64,000 nt of DNA from Streptomyces formicae (GTDB lineage Bacteria; Actinomycetota; Actinomycetes; Streptomycetales; Streptomycetaceae), in assembly GCF_022647665.1 (NCBI RefSeq), contig NZ_CP071872.1, forward strand, positions 3,162,001 to 3,226,000, given 5' to 3'. A program made the translations under genes and the position numbers. Below the pieces are notes generated by a model. The model saw only the letters and a list, made by a program, of their open reading frames with translations, was not told the DNA's origin and ran no database searches. Shown piece by piece: positions 1 to 9,919 of the stretch (position 1 is its first letter; each line of letters opens with the position of its first letter).

Positions 1-455
1 TGCACATGATCCGCCGCGACTACGGCTCGGCCGTCGCCGCCGACGCGGCCCGCCTCTCGGTCATGCCGCTCGAACGCGAGGGCGGCCAGGCCCAGTTCAT
101 CGTCCACGAACAGCCGCCGGCCCCGGCCGGCGCCACCCTTGAGCCGCTGCTGCGCTGGATGGAGGAGAACGCCGGGCACGAGCTCACGCTCGCCGGCATC
201 GCCGAGCACGCCGGCATGAGCCCCCGGACCGTCAACCGCCGCTTCCGCGAGCAGACCGGCACGACGCCGCTGCAATGGCTCCACCGGGCCCGGATCCGCC
301 AGGCCCAGCACCTGCTGGAGACCACCGCGCATCCGGTCGACCGGATCGCGGCCCAGGTCGGCTTCGGTTCCCCGACGGCTTTCCGCGACCGGTTCAAGCG
401 CCAGGTCGGCACGAGCCCGCAGGCGTACCGAAGGGCCTTCCGCGGCGCGCAGTGA
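1..455 (+). CDS. GlxA-type AraC-family transcriptional regulator, 5'-partial
   Basis: C-terminal part of a regulator whose start lies left of the window; the frame is open to base 3. The first visible residues (IRRDYGSAVA, then PLEREGGQAQFI) match the end of the DJ-1/PfpI-like amidase domain of GlxA-type regulators. A double helix-turn-helix AraC domain follows over about 85 residues (LAGIAEHAGMSPRTVNRRFR, then VDRIAAQVGFGSPTAFRDRF) and ends in the typical AYRRAF. Family members sense small molecules and bind DNA through the AraC domain. Nothing here identifies the ligand or targets. The family call is firm; the physiological role is unknown. Confidence 0.9.
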   Translation, partial: HMIRRDYGSAVAADAARLSVMPLEREGGQAQFIVHEQPPAPAGATLEPLLRWMEENAGHELTLAGIAEHAGMSPRTVNRRFREQTGTTPLQWLHRARIRQAQHLLETTAHPVDRIAAQVGFGSPTAFRDRFKRQVGTSPQAYRRAFRGAQ

Positions 456-512
456 CGCGGCGCCGCGCGGCCCGGCGCGTCGTGGTCGAAGTGGCCCGAG
501 CGACCGGCGGCG

Positions 513-803
513 TCAGCGGGGCAGCAGCACCAGCCTCGGGTCGTACGCCCCCAGCACCTTGTTCGCCCTGGCCAGGGCCGCGAGCGCGTACTCGCGGTCC
601 GCCCGGTCCTCGTTGCAGAAGGGGGCACGGAAGCTCAGCACCTCGCGCGCCGCGCACTCGGCTTCGATCTCCGCCTGGAGGACGCCGGCCGGCATGCAGG
701 AGCCGATGAGGGCCGCCACCCGGTCGGGGATCGGGACGGGGACGAGGTTCGACGCGGTCACGTGGAGTCCTTCGCTGATGGTGCCCCGGGGGTCGCCGGG
801 CAT
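513..803 (-). CDS. Hypothetical protein, 96 aa
   Basis: I do not recognise the family. The start at 803 is chosen because an AGGGGA sequence lies seven bases upstream, and the longer frame reading back to 2186 is antisense to the acyl-CoA ligase. The protein is cytoplasmic-looking and mixed-charge, with two internal Cys-containing segments (GSCMPAG and EAECAARE) and an Ala/Arg/Asn-rich C-terminal half. There is no signal peptide or membrane segment. It is transcribed away from the acyl-CoA ligase, with about 170 bp between the two starts that must hold both promoters. Codon use looks normal for the region, which supports a real gene. Confidence 0.6.
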   Translation of the reverse strand: MPGDPRGTISEGLHVTASNLVPVPIPDRVAALIGSCMPAGVLQAEIEAECAAREVLSFRAPFCNEDRADREYALAALARANKVLGAYDPRLVLLPR

Positions 804-974
804 GTGTGGTGTTCCCCTATATACGTACCTGATGGGCTTCACGGATCGTCGGCCGGTACGTCTCTGTGCTGCAACCGTTCCGTACGCGACCGTTGATTTC
901 TTCTTACGCGGGAGTAAGTTGACCTGCCTGTAACCCCCGGTAGTCCGATGTCGCACCGCGAACAGGAGCAGGGC

Positions 975-2888
975 ATGGGCGTACGCAAAGACCTCGAGCG
1001 GGCCAGGCACCGAGCCGACCTGGCAGGACGCGCCGCCGTCGAACTGATCCGGGAGAGCGGGACCGTACGCGAGGTACGTGCCGCCCCGCTCGTGGCGGCC
1101 GCCACCACCGGGTCCACGGCCGACATCCCCTTCGTGAACGCCGAGGAAGCCCCCGACGCCGTCGTCCTGCGGCGCAAGGAGGCGGGCGGCTGGCAGGGTG
1201 TCACGGCCGCCGAGTTCGCCTGGCAGGTCACCGCGGTCGCCAAGGGCCTCATCGCCGCCGGACTGGAGCCCGGCGGACGGGTCGCGATCATGTCCCGCAC
1301 CCGCTACGAATGGACCGTCCTCGACTTCGCGGTCTGGGCGGCCGGCGGACAGGTCGTGCCCGTCTACGCCACCTCGTCGGCCGAGCAGATCGCCTGGATC
1401 CTGCGCGACTCCGGTGCGCGGTTCGCCGTCGTCGAGAACGACGCCAACGCGGCGACCGTCGACGAAGCGGCGCAGGGGCTGCCCGAGCCGCCCCGGCTGT
1501 GGCGCATCGACGACGGCGCGGTGCGGGAGCTGGCCGAGCTCGGGCGCTCGACACCCGACGAAGAGGTCACCAAACGGCGCGCCGCCCTCACGCCCGGGAC
1601 CATCGCCACGCTCTGCTACACCTCCGGCACCACCGGCCGCCCCAAGGGCTGCGTCCTCACCCACGGCAATCTGCACGCCGAGGCCGCCAACACCGTCGAG
1701 CTGCTCCATCCCGTCTTCAAGGAGGTCACCGGCCAGACCGCGGCCACCCTCCTCTTCCTCCCGCTCGCGCACATACTCGGCCGCACGATCCAGGTGGCCT
1801 GTCTCCTCGCGCGCATCGAACTCGGCCACTGCCCGAGCATCAGACCCGACGAACTCCGCCCGGAGCTGAGGGAGTTCCGGCCGACCTTCGTCGTCGGCGT
1901 GCCCTATCTCTTCGAGAAGATCCACGAAACGGGCCGGGCCACGGCCGAGAAGCTCGGACGCGGCGCGTCCTTCGAGCGGGCCGACCGGATCGCCGTACGG
2001 TTCGGCGAGACGTACCTCGAGCGGTTCCTGGGCCGCGGCAAGGGGCCGGGCATCGGGCTCCACCTCGCCCGGGCGCTGTACGACCTGCTGGTCTACCGCC
2101 GGATCAGGAAGGAGCTCGGCGGCAAGCTGCGCTACGCCATCAGCGGCGGCTCCCCGCTGGACCGCCGGCTCAACCTCTTCTTCCATGCCGCCGGGATCGT
2201 CGTGTACGAGGGCTACGGTCTCACCGAGACCACCGCGGCCGCCACGATCACCCCGCCGCTCAGCCCCCGCCCCGGCACGGTCGGACTTCCGGTGCCCGGC
2301 ACGGCCGTCCGGACGGCCGACGACGGCGAGGTCCTGATCAAGGGCGGCATCGTCTTCGGTGCGTACTGGAACAATCCGGAGGCCACCACGGAGGTGCTGG
2401 ACGACGGGTGGTTCGCCACCGGCGACCTCGGCTCACTGGACGAGGACGGCTATCTGACCATCACCGGCCGCAAGAAGGACATCCTCGTCACCTCCGGCGG
2501 CAAGAACGTCTCCCCGGCGGTCCTGGAGGACCGCCTGCGCAGCCGGCCGCCCGTCGGCCAGTGCATCGTCGTCGGCGACAGCCGCCCTTTCGTCGCCGCG
2601 CTGGTCACCCTCGACCCGGAGGCCGTCCCGCACTGGCTCGCGGTGCGCAAGCGGGCCGCGGACACCTCGCTCACGTCGCTGTGCGACGACCTGGAGATGA
2701 TCGCGGACGTCGCCAAGGCCGTGGAGTACGCGAACAAGGCCGTCTCACGGGCCGAGTCGATCCGTGAATTCCGCATCGTGGCAGGCGAGTTCACCGAGGA
2801 GAACGGGCTGCTGACCCCGTCCCTGAAGATCAAGCGGCATGCGGTGACGGCGGCGTACGCGGACGAGATCGAGGCGCTGTACGGCTGA
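975..2888 (+). CDS. Long-chain fatty acyl-CoA ligase (AMP-forming)
   Basis: ANL-superfamily adenylating enzyme of 637 aa that activates fatty acids with ATP and CoA, probably in the cytoplasm. The AMP-binding P-loop YTSGTTGRPKG is at about residues 215-225, the GYGLTETTAA adenylation motif near 413, GDLGSLDEDGYL with GRKKD near 483-500, and the C-terminal catalytic Lys in LKIKR near 618. The start at 975 is preferred over 948 because an AGGAG lies just upstream. The N-terminus carries about 35 extra residues before the conserved core. The nearby mce lipid importer and distant beta-oxidation operon make a role in using imported lipids plausible, but the substrate cannot be read from sequence. 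Confidence 0.9.
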   Translation: MGVRKDLERARHRADLAGRAAVELIRESGTVREVRAAPLVAAATTGSTADIPFVNAEEAPDAVVLRRKEAGGWQGVTAAEFAWQVTAVAKGLIAAGLEPGGRVAIMSRTRYEWTVLDFAVWAAGGQVVPVYATSSAEQIAWILRDSGARFAVVENDANAATVDEAAQGLPEPPRLWRIDDGAVRELAELGRSTPDEEVTKRRAALTPGTIATLCYTSGTTGRPKGCVLTHGNLHAEAANTVELLHPVFKEVTGQTAATLLFLPLAHILGRTIQVACLLARIELGHCPSIRPDELRPELREFRPTFVVGVPYLFEKIHETGRATAEKLGRGASFERADRIAVRFGETYLERFLGRGKGPGIGLHLARALYDLLVYRRIRKELGGKLRYAISGGSPLDRRLNLFFHAAGIVVYEGYGLTETTAAATITPPLSPRPGTVGLPVPGTAVRTADDGEVLIKGGIVFGAYWNNPEATTEVLDDGWFATGDLGSLDEDGYLTITGRKKDILVTSGGKNVSPAVLEDRLRSRPPVGQCIVVGDSRPFVAALVTLDPEAVPHWLAVRKRAADTSLTSLCDDLEMIADVAKAVEYANKAVSRAESIREFRIVAGEFTEENGLLTPSLKIKRHAVTAAYADEIEALYG

Positions 2889-2944
2889 CGCCGTCTGCCG
2901 GTGGACCGACGTGCCGGCGCATGACCCGACCCCGAGCACCTTGA

Positions 2945-4207
2945 TCACTGCGCGGTGGATGCACGGGAACCGGCATCCGTACGAGTCGGCGGCCGGCGGC
3001 CGTTGCGCGTCGCCCGCTCGCGCAGATGCCTGGCCCGCAGCACGATCTCCGTGGCGAAGCGGCTCTCGGGATCGGTGAGCTGGTCGCCGAAGATGGACTC
3101 CAGAGTGCGCATCCGGTAGCGGACGGTCTGCGGGTGGACGTCGAGGAGTTCGCCCATCTGCGCGGCCGTGCCACGGGTGTCCAGCCAGACCCGGAGGGTT
3201 TCGACGAGCCGGTCGCGGCGGGTGGCGGTGAGGGAGACGACCGGGGCGAGTTCGCGTTCGGTGAGCTGGTCGAGGAGAGCCGGGTCGGAGAGCAGCCACA
3301 GGGTGACCAGATGGTCGTCGCAGAGAGTCAGCGGCGCATCCTCGACGACGTCCGCGTCGATGAGTTCGAGGAGTTTGCGGGCCCAGCGGACGGAGTCGGC
3401 GGCGGTCGCGGTCGGGACGGTCAGACCGACAGCGCCGCAGGCGGCGCGAAGTGCCGCCTGGAGCATGCGTCTTCGGCTCTCGCCGAACGCGCCGGGGATC
3501 AGCAGATGCGGCTGCGGGTCCGAGAGATCGACGAGGACGTCGTTGTCCAGTGCGGCCCTGTCGACCTCGGCCGGAGGCCGCAGCGCGACCAGCGTCACGC
3601 ACTCCGGCAGCGGCCAGCCGGTCTGCTCGGAGAGCTCGGTGATGGCCGTACGGGGCACGGGCGGGCCGGCCAGGATCAGATGCAGCAGTCGGCGCCGCAG
3701 CGTCTCCGCCTGCTCTACGGTTTGCGCCTGCACCTCCAAGTAGCCTTCCCTGGACAGCGCTTCGAGTTCGTCCACGTAGGCGAAGAGCGCGTCGGCGAAG
3801 CTCAGCATCAGCGTGGGGGAGAGGTTGTACCGGCGGCCTATCCGCTTGGCCCGCCGCAGCGCCACCCGCGCCCCGAGCCGGTAAGCCCCCTGGAGCGTCT
3901 CCAGGCTCCGTCCCTCGTACGCCTCGAACCGGCCGAACCGGCGGCACATCTCGTCCCGCAGTGTGGTCGGGGCGGACGGCGATGCGACCTGGTCGACGAA
4001 GGCCGAGATGTTCTGCTCCACCCCGACCTGGATGGCCTTTCCGTACGGACCGTTGAGCAGCCGCGCGTACTCCGGATAGGCGCGGGTCACCTCGATCCCG
4101 ATCTCCTTGATCAGGCTGGGCAGTTCGGGACGGATGATCGCGGCGAACTCCTGGGGCAGCGGCCCCAGCGGCTCACCCACGTCCGACGGCTGGGTGGTTC
4201 TCGGCAT
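2945..4207 (-). CDS. PucR/CdaR-family transcriptional regulator
   Basis: 420-aa regulator. The N-terminal half is a mostly helical sensor-like region resembling the RsbRD-like domains found before PucR helix-turn-helix domains. The C-terminal 70 residues form the PucR-type helix-turn-helix (TRGTAAQMGELLDVHPQTVR followed by YRMRTLESIFG). The gene converges on the acyl-CoA ligase with a 56-bp gap. No DNA target or ligand can be assigned from the sequence. Its place between the ligase and the mce region makes it a candidate regulator of lipid genes, which is inference only. Confidence 0.85.
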   Translation of the reverse strand: MPRTTQPSDVGEPLGPLPQEFAAIIRPELPSLIKEIGIEVTRAYPEYARLLNGPYGKAIQVGVEQNISAFVDQVASPSAPTTLRDEMCRRFGRFEAYEGRSLETLQGAYRLGARVALRRAKRIGRRYNLSPTLMLSFADALFAYVDELEALSREGYLEVQAQTVEQAETLRRRLLHLILAGPPVPRTAITELSEQTGWPLPECVTLVALRPPAEVDRAALDNDVLVDLSDPQPHLLIPGAFGESRRRMLQAALRAACGAVGLTVPTATAADSVRWARKLLELIDADVVEDAPLTLCDDHLVTLWLLSDPALLDQLTERELAPVVSLTATRRDRLVETLRVWLDTRGTAAQMGELLDVHPQTVRYRMRTLESIFGDQLTDPESRFATEIVLRARHLRERATRNGRRPPTRTDAGSRASTAQ

Positions 4208-4605
4208 ACGTGCTCTCCCCTAGTGCTCCGGTAGTGCTCCGGGCTTCCGGTGGGGGGTGCTGGTGCGGGAGGAAAGCGCTCCCACGGCCCGACCGCTGTG
4301 ACCACTGTGTGGATGCTTCGTGGATGCCGAACATAAACCAGGAACTACGCCCTGCGCACCGGTCGTGACGCGAAAAGCTGCGTCGTATGGGGCTGGAGCG
4401 CTCACTTCCGGACAAGGCGCCGAAGCGGTCTGCTGTGTCGGCGACATGAAGTACCGACCGGTAAGGGGTTTCTCGGAGACCCCCGGGGTTGCTTGACGCG
4501 CGTTCGGCGACTCGTCGTCATCGCCCGGTCCGGCACCTCCAGGAGGCGCTCGATGAGCTGGCCGAATCCCTCCCCGTCACCGTGGTGCGAGGTGTGGCCG
4601 TGCGC
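4208..4605. other. Intergenic region without a supported gene
   Basis: About 400 bp upstream of the PucR gene and beyond the 3' end of the secreted-protein genes. Short open frames exist on both strands but none has both good codon bias and a ribosome-binding site. It presumably holds the PucR-gene promoter. I found no convincing RNA gene. Confidence 0.5.
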
Positions 4606-4634
4606 GGGGCGCCCTCGGGCTCCGAGGGCGCCCC
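4606..4634 (-). terminator. Intrinsic terminator-like hairpin
   Basis: A perfect 13-bp stem (GGGGCGCCCTCGG and its complement) with a 3-nt loop, 78 bp beyond the stop of the leftmost secreted-protein gene. There is no clear T-run, as is common for Streptomyces terminators. It would end the minus-strand transcript. Confidence 0.7.
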
Positions 4635-4711
4635 GGCTCACGCCAGACGCGCGCCACCTTGTGGGGGCTTCGGGCGGCTCGTGCCTCGGGCAGGACGCGT
4701 GGGCGGGCGCG

Positions 4712-5710
4712 TCACCGGCCGGCGGCGGAGTGCCAGTACTGCGAGAGGACCTTGCCGGCGTCGGGCTTCACGAGGCCGGGGGCCGTGAGGCCGGCGCTGT
4801 AGGTGGAGGCGGAGTTCAGGGTGAGTGCGTTGTTTCCCGCTCCGGAGGGCAGTCCGGTCTTGAGGTTGACCGCCCCGTTGAGGATCCCGGCCAGACCGCA
4901 ACCGGTCGCCCCGGGGACGGAGAACGCCGAGTCGCCCTGCGCGCCGCCGGTCAGCGCGAAGCGGAGCATCGTGCCTCCCGTGGCGTCGGGGGTGCCGTCC
5001 GCGTCGAAGCGCTGCACGGCGAGCGTGGGCGCGGTGACGTTCCGGGGCCGCAGCACGAGGGGGCTGGACGCGGTCCCGATGTAGCAGTTGTCGCCAAGGA
5101 ACGGGTTCTCCAGATGGATGCGCACCGGCAGCGCGACGATGGGACGTCCCGTGGACAGAGCCGCAGTGAGGTCGTATTCCGTGGGTGTGCCGACGGATTC
5201 GACGGTGGCGGTGACCCGGTTGAGGCTGATGTCGGTGAGCTGCCGGCAGATGTCGGTGACGAAGGGGATGTCGCTCGGGCACATCAGACCGAGCAGGCCG
5301 CCGGGGATCGCGCTGGGCTCGCTGACGATGCTGCCTCCCGCGGGCGGAACGACGGTGAACGTCCCGGCCGCCGTGTCCTGGATGACGCCGAACTGCAGCT
5401 CGGTGGCGCCGGTGGTCGCGGTCGTGCTGCCCAGCTTGATGGTTCCGCCAGGCGACGTGGACGCCACGCAGGTGGCGACCAGGGCCTGCCCGTCGGTGGC
5501 CAGCATGGCCGGGCTGTCCACGGGGCAGCGGTCGAACGGCGCCCAGTGTCCGTTCAGCTGGACCGCGGGGGTATCCGCTGCCGCGGCGGTCGTGGACACG
5601 CCGTCCGGTCCCTCCGCGCTCGCGGGCGCCGCGCCGAGGGCCGTCGCGACGAGGATGGCGGTGAACGCGCCGGACACCGCCGCGCGGGCTCTGGTGGAAA
5701 CGGGTCTCAT
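4712..5710 (-). CDS. Secreted protein of unknown function (332 aa)
   Basis: The N-terminus has a basic start (RPVSTRARAAV), a hydrophobic core and an AxA-type cleavage site near ASAEG, so it is predicted to be exported by Sec. The mature part is rich in Thr, Ala, Gly and Pro and contains several paired cysteines (DRCPVDS, VATCVAS, LMCPSD, DICRQL, DNCYIG, TGCGLAG), consistent with a disulfide-bonded beta-rich extracellular protein. There are no catalytic motifs I recognise. GGGAGAAG precedes the ATG. It is the last of three same-strand secreted-protein genes that diverge from the mce operon. A function in lipid capture would be speculation. Confidence 0.85.
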   Translation of the reverse strand: MRPVSTRARAAVSGAFTAILVATALGAAPASAEGPDGVSTTAAAADTPAVQLNGHWAPFDRCPVDSPAMLATDGQALVATCVASTSPGGTIKLGSTTATTGATELQFGVIQDTAAGTFTVVPPAGGSIVSEPSAIPGGLLGLMCPSDIPFVTDICRQLTDISLNRVTATVESVGTPTEYDLTAALSTGRPIVALPVRIHLENPFLGDNCYIGTASSPLVLRPRNVTAPTLAVQRFDADGTPDATGGTMLRFALTGGAQGDSAFSVPGATGCGLAGILNGAVNLKTGLPSGAGNNALTLNSASTYSAGLTAPGLVKPDAGKVLSQYWHSAAGR

Positions 5711-5757
5711 CTTCTCCCTCGATCCTTCCGGTGCGGGACGGTTGTGCCGGGGTGGGT

Positions 5758-7281
5758 TCAGCGCTGCGGTTCCGGAATGTCGACCGGCTGGACGTCAGGC
5801 GTGCAGAACCTGGAGTCCGGAACGGGGACACCTGATGCGCAGGGTGCGCCCTGTATCTGCTTGACGTAGCCGGGTGAGCCGCTGATGGAGGCGGTGAACA
5901 GCGGGTCGAGGTCCTCGGCCGCGCCGCATCCGGAGAACGCCGGGATGGTCGCCTCGCCGGTCAACGGGCCGCCGGTGACCAGGGTGTAGCTGCCAGGAAG
6001 GAAGACGCCGCCGCGGCGTACCGCGTTGCCGGTCAGCGTGAGGGTGAACGGTGTCCTGGTGCGGCACCGGGCGCCGACGTCCAACGCCTGTCCGTTCACC
6101 ATGACTTTGGTGATGTGCACGACCAGATCCATCGTGATGACGGTCTGCCCTACTCCGTCGAACGCGTTGTCGATACGCAGGTCGGACTTGACGTTCGCCA
6201 CCGGATTCCCCTGGTCATCCGTGCGCAGGGGCATCTGCTCCAGTTGCATGGTCGCTGTGGTGGGCATGAAACCGAAGCCCAGGAACGTCGCCTCGACCGG
6301 TGGTGTCCGGGGGCGTCCCTCGTGGTCCAGCGTCGCGAAGGAGTCCTGGAGCAAGTGGAGTTTCCCGTTCATGAACACGGGTCGCTGCGGTCCCTGAATG
6401 ATGCGGGCGCAGGAAACGGGGATCTCCGCGGCACCCTTGAGTTTGGTGACATTGGAAAAGCCTGTGGCATAGGCGACGAGGTACTGCGGGACGTTCCTGT
6501 CGCCGGCGCAGGGGGGTGCGGCCGCCGCCTGCGCAGCGGCCGTGCCCTCCTGCTCGCGTGGCTGAGGCGAGGGGGGAGCGGAGGGTGGTGTGCTGCCCGT
6601 GGTGACGGAGGGGGCGGTGGGCGGGCCGCTGGGACCGGTCGAAGGCGCCGTTGTCTCCTCGACGGTCACTGTGGCGAGTTCCGGACTCGGCTCTTCCGGA
6701 GTGCAGTTCAGCGTCACCGGGCTGTCCGCTTGCTGTCCGTCCTCGCCCGTCAAGGGTGTGAGCCGAAGGCTGAGGCCGGCCGCGGAGAACGTGAGGTCGC
6801 CGGGCGAACCGGCCGTGACGGACGGCACCTCGCCCGAGGTGGTGACGGTCAGGGGGCCGGCGTCAGGGACGGGAGCGGGCGCCTGACCGGTGCCGGTCCA
6901 GACGGCCTCGGCCCTGTGCCGCGACTGGGCCAGTGCGATCGTGAGGCTGGTGGAGGCCGTGACAGCGCGGGCGTCGTCGCCGAGGAGAGGTGTGACGGAC
7001 CCCGCAGGCATCTCGACGACCACGGCGACGACACTCGGCTGAACGGTCTCGCCGACCGCGGCCGTTGAGGGGAGCGTCGTAGACACCCGGATCTGTGCCG
7101 GTCCGGTCGATCCGTCGGGCAGGGCGCACGTGTAGCCGAGTTCGGCCTTGATGTCCTGCGGCTGAGGGGAGGGGTCGGCGTGTGAGGGCGGGACGACGAT
7201 TCCGAGGGCGAGCGCCGTCGCGGTGGCCGCCACCCGGCCCCGTTTCCGGCCGCCGCCCCGTGACACTGTCCGGTGGGCCAT
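5758..7281 (-). CDS. Secreted protein with DUF6801-like N-terminal region (507 aa)
   Basis: Signal peptide of about 36 residues (basic RGGGRKRGR, hydrophobic core, cleavage near SHADP). The region from about 47 to 195 (GYTCALPDGSTGPAQIRVST onwards, ending in LNCTP) resembles the actinobacterial DUF6801 domain; this is recollection, not a search result. A Pro/Thr/Ser-rich linker (about 200-250) joins it to a C-terminal beta-rich domain of roughly 240 residues with conserved-looking cysteines. The gene lies 47 bp upstream of the next secreted-protein gene, so the two are probably cotranscribed. The linker suggests a surface-exposed, possibly cell-wall-spanning protein. No enzymatic function can be assigned. 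Confidence 0.8.
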   Translation of the reverse strand: MAHRTVSRGGGRKRGRVAATATALALGIVVPPSHADPSPQPQDIKAELGYTCALPDGSTGPAQIRVSTTLPSTAAVGETVQPSVVAVVVEMPAGSVTPLLGDDARAVTASTSLTIALAQSRHRAEAVWTGTGQAPAPVPDAGPLTVTTSGEVPSVTAGSPGDLTFSAAGLSLRLTPLTGEDGQQADSPVTLNCTPEEPSPELATVTVEETTAPSTGPSGPPTAPSVTTGSTPPSAPPSPQPREQEGTAAAQAAAAPPCAGDRNVPQYLVAYATGFSNVTKLKGAAEIPVSCARIIQGPQRPVFMNGKLHLLQDSFATLDHEGRPRTPPVEATFLGFGFMPTTATMQLEQMPLRTDDQGNPVANVKSDLRIDNAFDGVGQTVITMDLVVHITKVMVNGQALDVGARCRTRTPFTLTLTGNAVRRGGVFLPGSYTLVTGGPLTGEATIPAFSGCGAAEDLDPLFTASISGSPGYVKQIQGAPCASGVPVPDSRFCTPDVQPVDIPEPQR

Positions 7282-7447
7282 GGGCCTCGACTCCCGTCCC
7301 TGTTCGAGCCAAGGGCCGCGCGGCGAATGAGGACACGTGCCGCGCGACCCTGCTCTGTTGTGGATGCCGTGCTGTGGCGTGCTGTCTGACGAAGCCGTTC
7401 ACGCGACGTCACCGCGTGCGGCGGTGCACCTCGGTGGCGCGAGGCGG

Positions 7448-8287
<840 letters not shown>

Positions 8288-8324
8288 TTATCGCCGAGTG
8301 AGGGTTATCGGTATTGCGCACCGT

Positions 8325-8353
8325 GTGACAGATCCGGAGCTACGGCTTGTCAC
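8325..8353. promoter_or_regulatory. Inverted repeat GTGACA-N17-TGTCAC
   Basis: Perfect 6-bp half-sites separated by 17 nt in the region between the secreted-protein gene and the mce operon. The half-site is shared with a longer repeat at 8617-8647, which makes a common DNA-binding protein plausible. This is inference from pattern alone. Confidence 0.4.
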
Positions 8354-8547
8354 TCGATGACAGGAACCGAATGGGCCGGCCCGCTCCCGACAGAACTTCC
8401 CGACCCGGTATTGCCGAGCGAGGTTACCCGGTCGTAGCGTCACCGGTGCGGTCGCTCAACTCCTGGTCGGCGCTCTCCTGCTGACCCGGAGTCGCCGCGG
8501 GGACACAGTCGGCCCGGCCCTTCTTCCGGGGCGGCGTCCCCGGTAAG

Positions 8548-8595
8548 CGGGGTCTTGCGAATCCAACCCCCCGGACGCGCAAGGCCCCGTTTTTT
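8548..8595 (+). terminator. Strong intrinsic terminator upstream of the mce operon
   Basis: A 12-bp stem (CGGGGTCTTGCG at 8548-8559 with CGCAAGGCCCCG at 8578-8589, one G-T wobble) is followed directly by six T. The 18-nt loop contains a run of six C. It reads in the plus direction but no plus-strand gene lies before it. It should therefore end either a small RNA from about 8.2-8.55 kb or an attenuated leader transcript of the mce operon. Confidence 0.75.
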
Positions 8596-8616
8596 CACCC
8601 TGCTTTCTGTTTCCCG

Positions 8617-8647
8617 GGTGACAAGTTCTTCGGGCGGACTTGTCACC
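8617..8647. promoter_or_regulatory. Candidate operator, 9-bp inverted repeat GGTGACAAG-N13-CTTGTCACC
   Basis: Perfect 9-bp arms (8617-8625 and 8639-8647), about 50 bp upstream of the candidate mce promoter. The inner GTGACA matches the pair at 8325-8353. A further half-site-like TGACA follows at 8651. It is likely a binding site for a dimeric repressor or activator of the mce operon; the protein is unknown. Confidence 0.5.
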
Positions 8648-8693
8648 GGCTGACAAAGGGCCGACAGGAAGTGAAGATTCGGTGCCCGGCTCC

Positions 8694-8723
8694 TTGTGCG
8701 TAGGCTCCGCCGCAACTTAGCGT
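8694..8723 (+). promoter_or_regulatory. Candidate mce operon promoter
   Basis: TTGTGC (8694-8699) followed after 17-18 bp by TTAGCG/TAGCGT (8717-8723), about 65 bp upstream of the first ATG. It resembles a weak housekeeping sigma promoter. No transcript data are available. Confidence 0.35.
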
Positions 8724-8785
8724 GCGCCCTCGGCGTACGACGGCCCCGGTCGTCGCATCGTATGCGAGCGCCTGCTGGAGGTGAC

Positions 8786-9919
8786 ATGGGAATCGAGGTC
8801 GTGGTCGAGGGGCTCACCAAATCCTTCGGCAAGCAGAACATCTGGCAGGACGTCACGCTCACCCTCCCCGCCGGAGAAGTCAGCGTCATGCTCGGCCCCT
8901 CCGGCACCGGAAAGACGGTGTTCCTGAAATCCATCATCGGGCTGCTCAAACCTGAACGCGGACGCGTCCTCATCGACGGCGTCGACATGGTGAACAGCCG
9001 CGAGCGCGACATCTACGAGACCCGCAAGCTCTTCGGCCTGATGTTCCAGGACGGGGCGCTCTTCGGGTCGATGACCCTCTTCGACAACATCGCCTTCCCG
9101 CTGCGCGAGCACACCCGCAGGAAAGAGGCCGAGATCCGCCGCATCGTCATGGAGCGGATGGAGATGGTCGGCCTCGTCGGAGCCGAGGGGAAGCTGCCCG
9201 GGGAGATCTCCGGCGGTATGCGCAAGCGTGCAGGGCTCGCCCGCGCCCTGGTCCTCGATCCGCAGATCATCCTCTGCGACGAGCCCGACTCGGGCCTCGA
9301 CCCGGTCCGCACCGCCTACCTCTCGCAGCTGCTGATCGACCTCAACGCCCAGATCGACGCGACGATGCTGATCGTCACGCACAACCTCGACATCGCCGCG
9401 ACCGTGCCCGACAACATGGGGATGCTGTTCCGGCGGAACCTCGTCACGTTCGGGCCCCGGGAAGTCCTCCTCACCAGCGAGGAGCCGGCGGTCGCCCAGT
9501 TCCTCAGCGGGCGGCGCGAAGGGCCCATCGGGATGTCCGAGGAGAAGGACGCCGCCACCCTCGCGCTCGAACAGCGCACCGCCAACGGCGCCCCGGCGCC
9601 GCGGCCCCGGCGCATCGTGCCCCAGCTCGAACCCTCCCCGGGACTACCCGTTCGGCGGGCCGTGCAGCGGCGTCGCGAACGGGTCCTCGGCATGCTCGCC
9701 CAGCTCCCCGAAGCGGCACGCTCCGCCATCATGCAGAGCTACGCCCCGGCCCCCGCGCCCGCCCCGGCCCCGGCCCCGGCCCCGCGCCCGCCTCCGCGCC
9801 GGGCACGCAGGGAGCGCCGTCATGACCGCCCCGCCGCCGGTCCGGCCGCAGACACCGCCGACACCGCAGGCGCCCGAGCCGCCCCGCCCCCCGCTCCGCG
9901 TCCTCGCCCCCCTCCGTGA
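8786..9919 (+). CDS. mkl: Mce transporter ATPase (Mkl/MlaF-like)
   Basis: ABC ATPase that powers Mce lipid import at the cytoplasmic face of the membrane. Walker A GPSGTGKT is at residues 37-44, the signature ISGGMRKR near 141-148 and Walker B ILCDEPDSGLDP near 163-174. GGAGGTG precedes the ATG at 8786. The C-terminal extension is a long Pro/Ala/Arg-rich stretch encoded by a CCCCGG-rich repeat. As the sequence stands the frame runs 98 bp into the next gene. One extra C in the C5 run at 9750-9754 would instead give a 346-aa protein ending in GTQGAPS with an ATGA overlap at 9822, as at the other operon junctions, so the present 3' end is doubtful. Confidence 0.9.
   Translation: MGIEVVVEGLTKSFGKQNIWQDVTLTLPAGEVSVMLGPSGTGKTVFLKSIIGLLKPERGRVLIDGVDMVNSRERDIYETRKLFGLMFQDGALFGSMTLFDNIAFPLREHTRRKEAEIRRIVMERMEMVGLVGAEGKLPGEISGGMRKRAGLARALVLDPQIILCDEPDSGLDPVRTAYLSQLLIDLNAQIDATMLIVTHNLDIAATVPDNMGMLFRRNLVTFGPREVLLTSEEPAVAQFLSGRREGPIGMSEEKDAATLALEQRTANGAPAPRPRRIVPQLEPSPGLPVRRAVQRRRERVLGMLAQLPEAARSAIMQSYAPAPAPAPAPAPAPRPPPRRARRERRHDRPAAGPAADTADTAGARAAPPPAPRPRPPP
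9743..9795 (+). repeat. GC-only low-complexity repeat (GCCCCG units)
   Basis: Tandem CCCCGG/GCCCCG units near the end of the mce ATPase gene, coding for alternating Ala-Pro. Such tracts are prone to slippage and sequencing error and lie exactly where the reading frame becomes doubtful. Confidence 0.7.

Noticed and set aside
513..2186. 557-aa open frame antisense to the acyl-CoA ligase
   Set aside because: Only its last 96 residues look like a gene with its own ribosome-binding site; the rest mirrors the ligase in another frame.
8401..8460. Minus-strand segment GTAACCTCGCTCGGCAAT resembling the 3' end of the c-di-AMP (ydaO) riboswitch, upstream of a secreted-protein gene
   Set aside because: The other conserved blocks of the aptamer (GCCGAAUCC-like start, GGGGUGAAUC, GUAGGGAC) are not found in the right order or spacing. 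A covariance search would be needed to revive it.
8561..8574. Run of six C in the terminator loop, suggesting a 6C-type small RNA
   Set aside because: Only one C-rich hairpin is present; the family needs two, and the context does not match what I recall for it.
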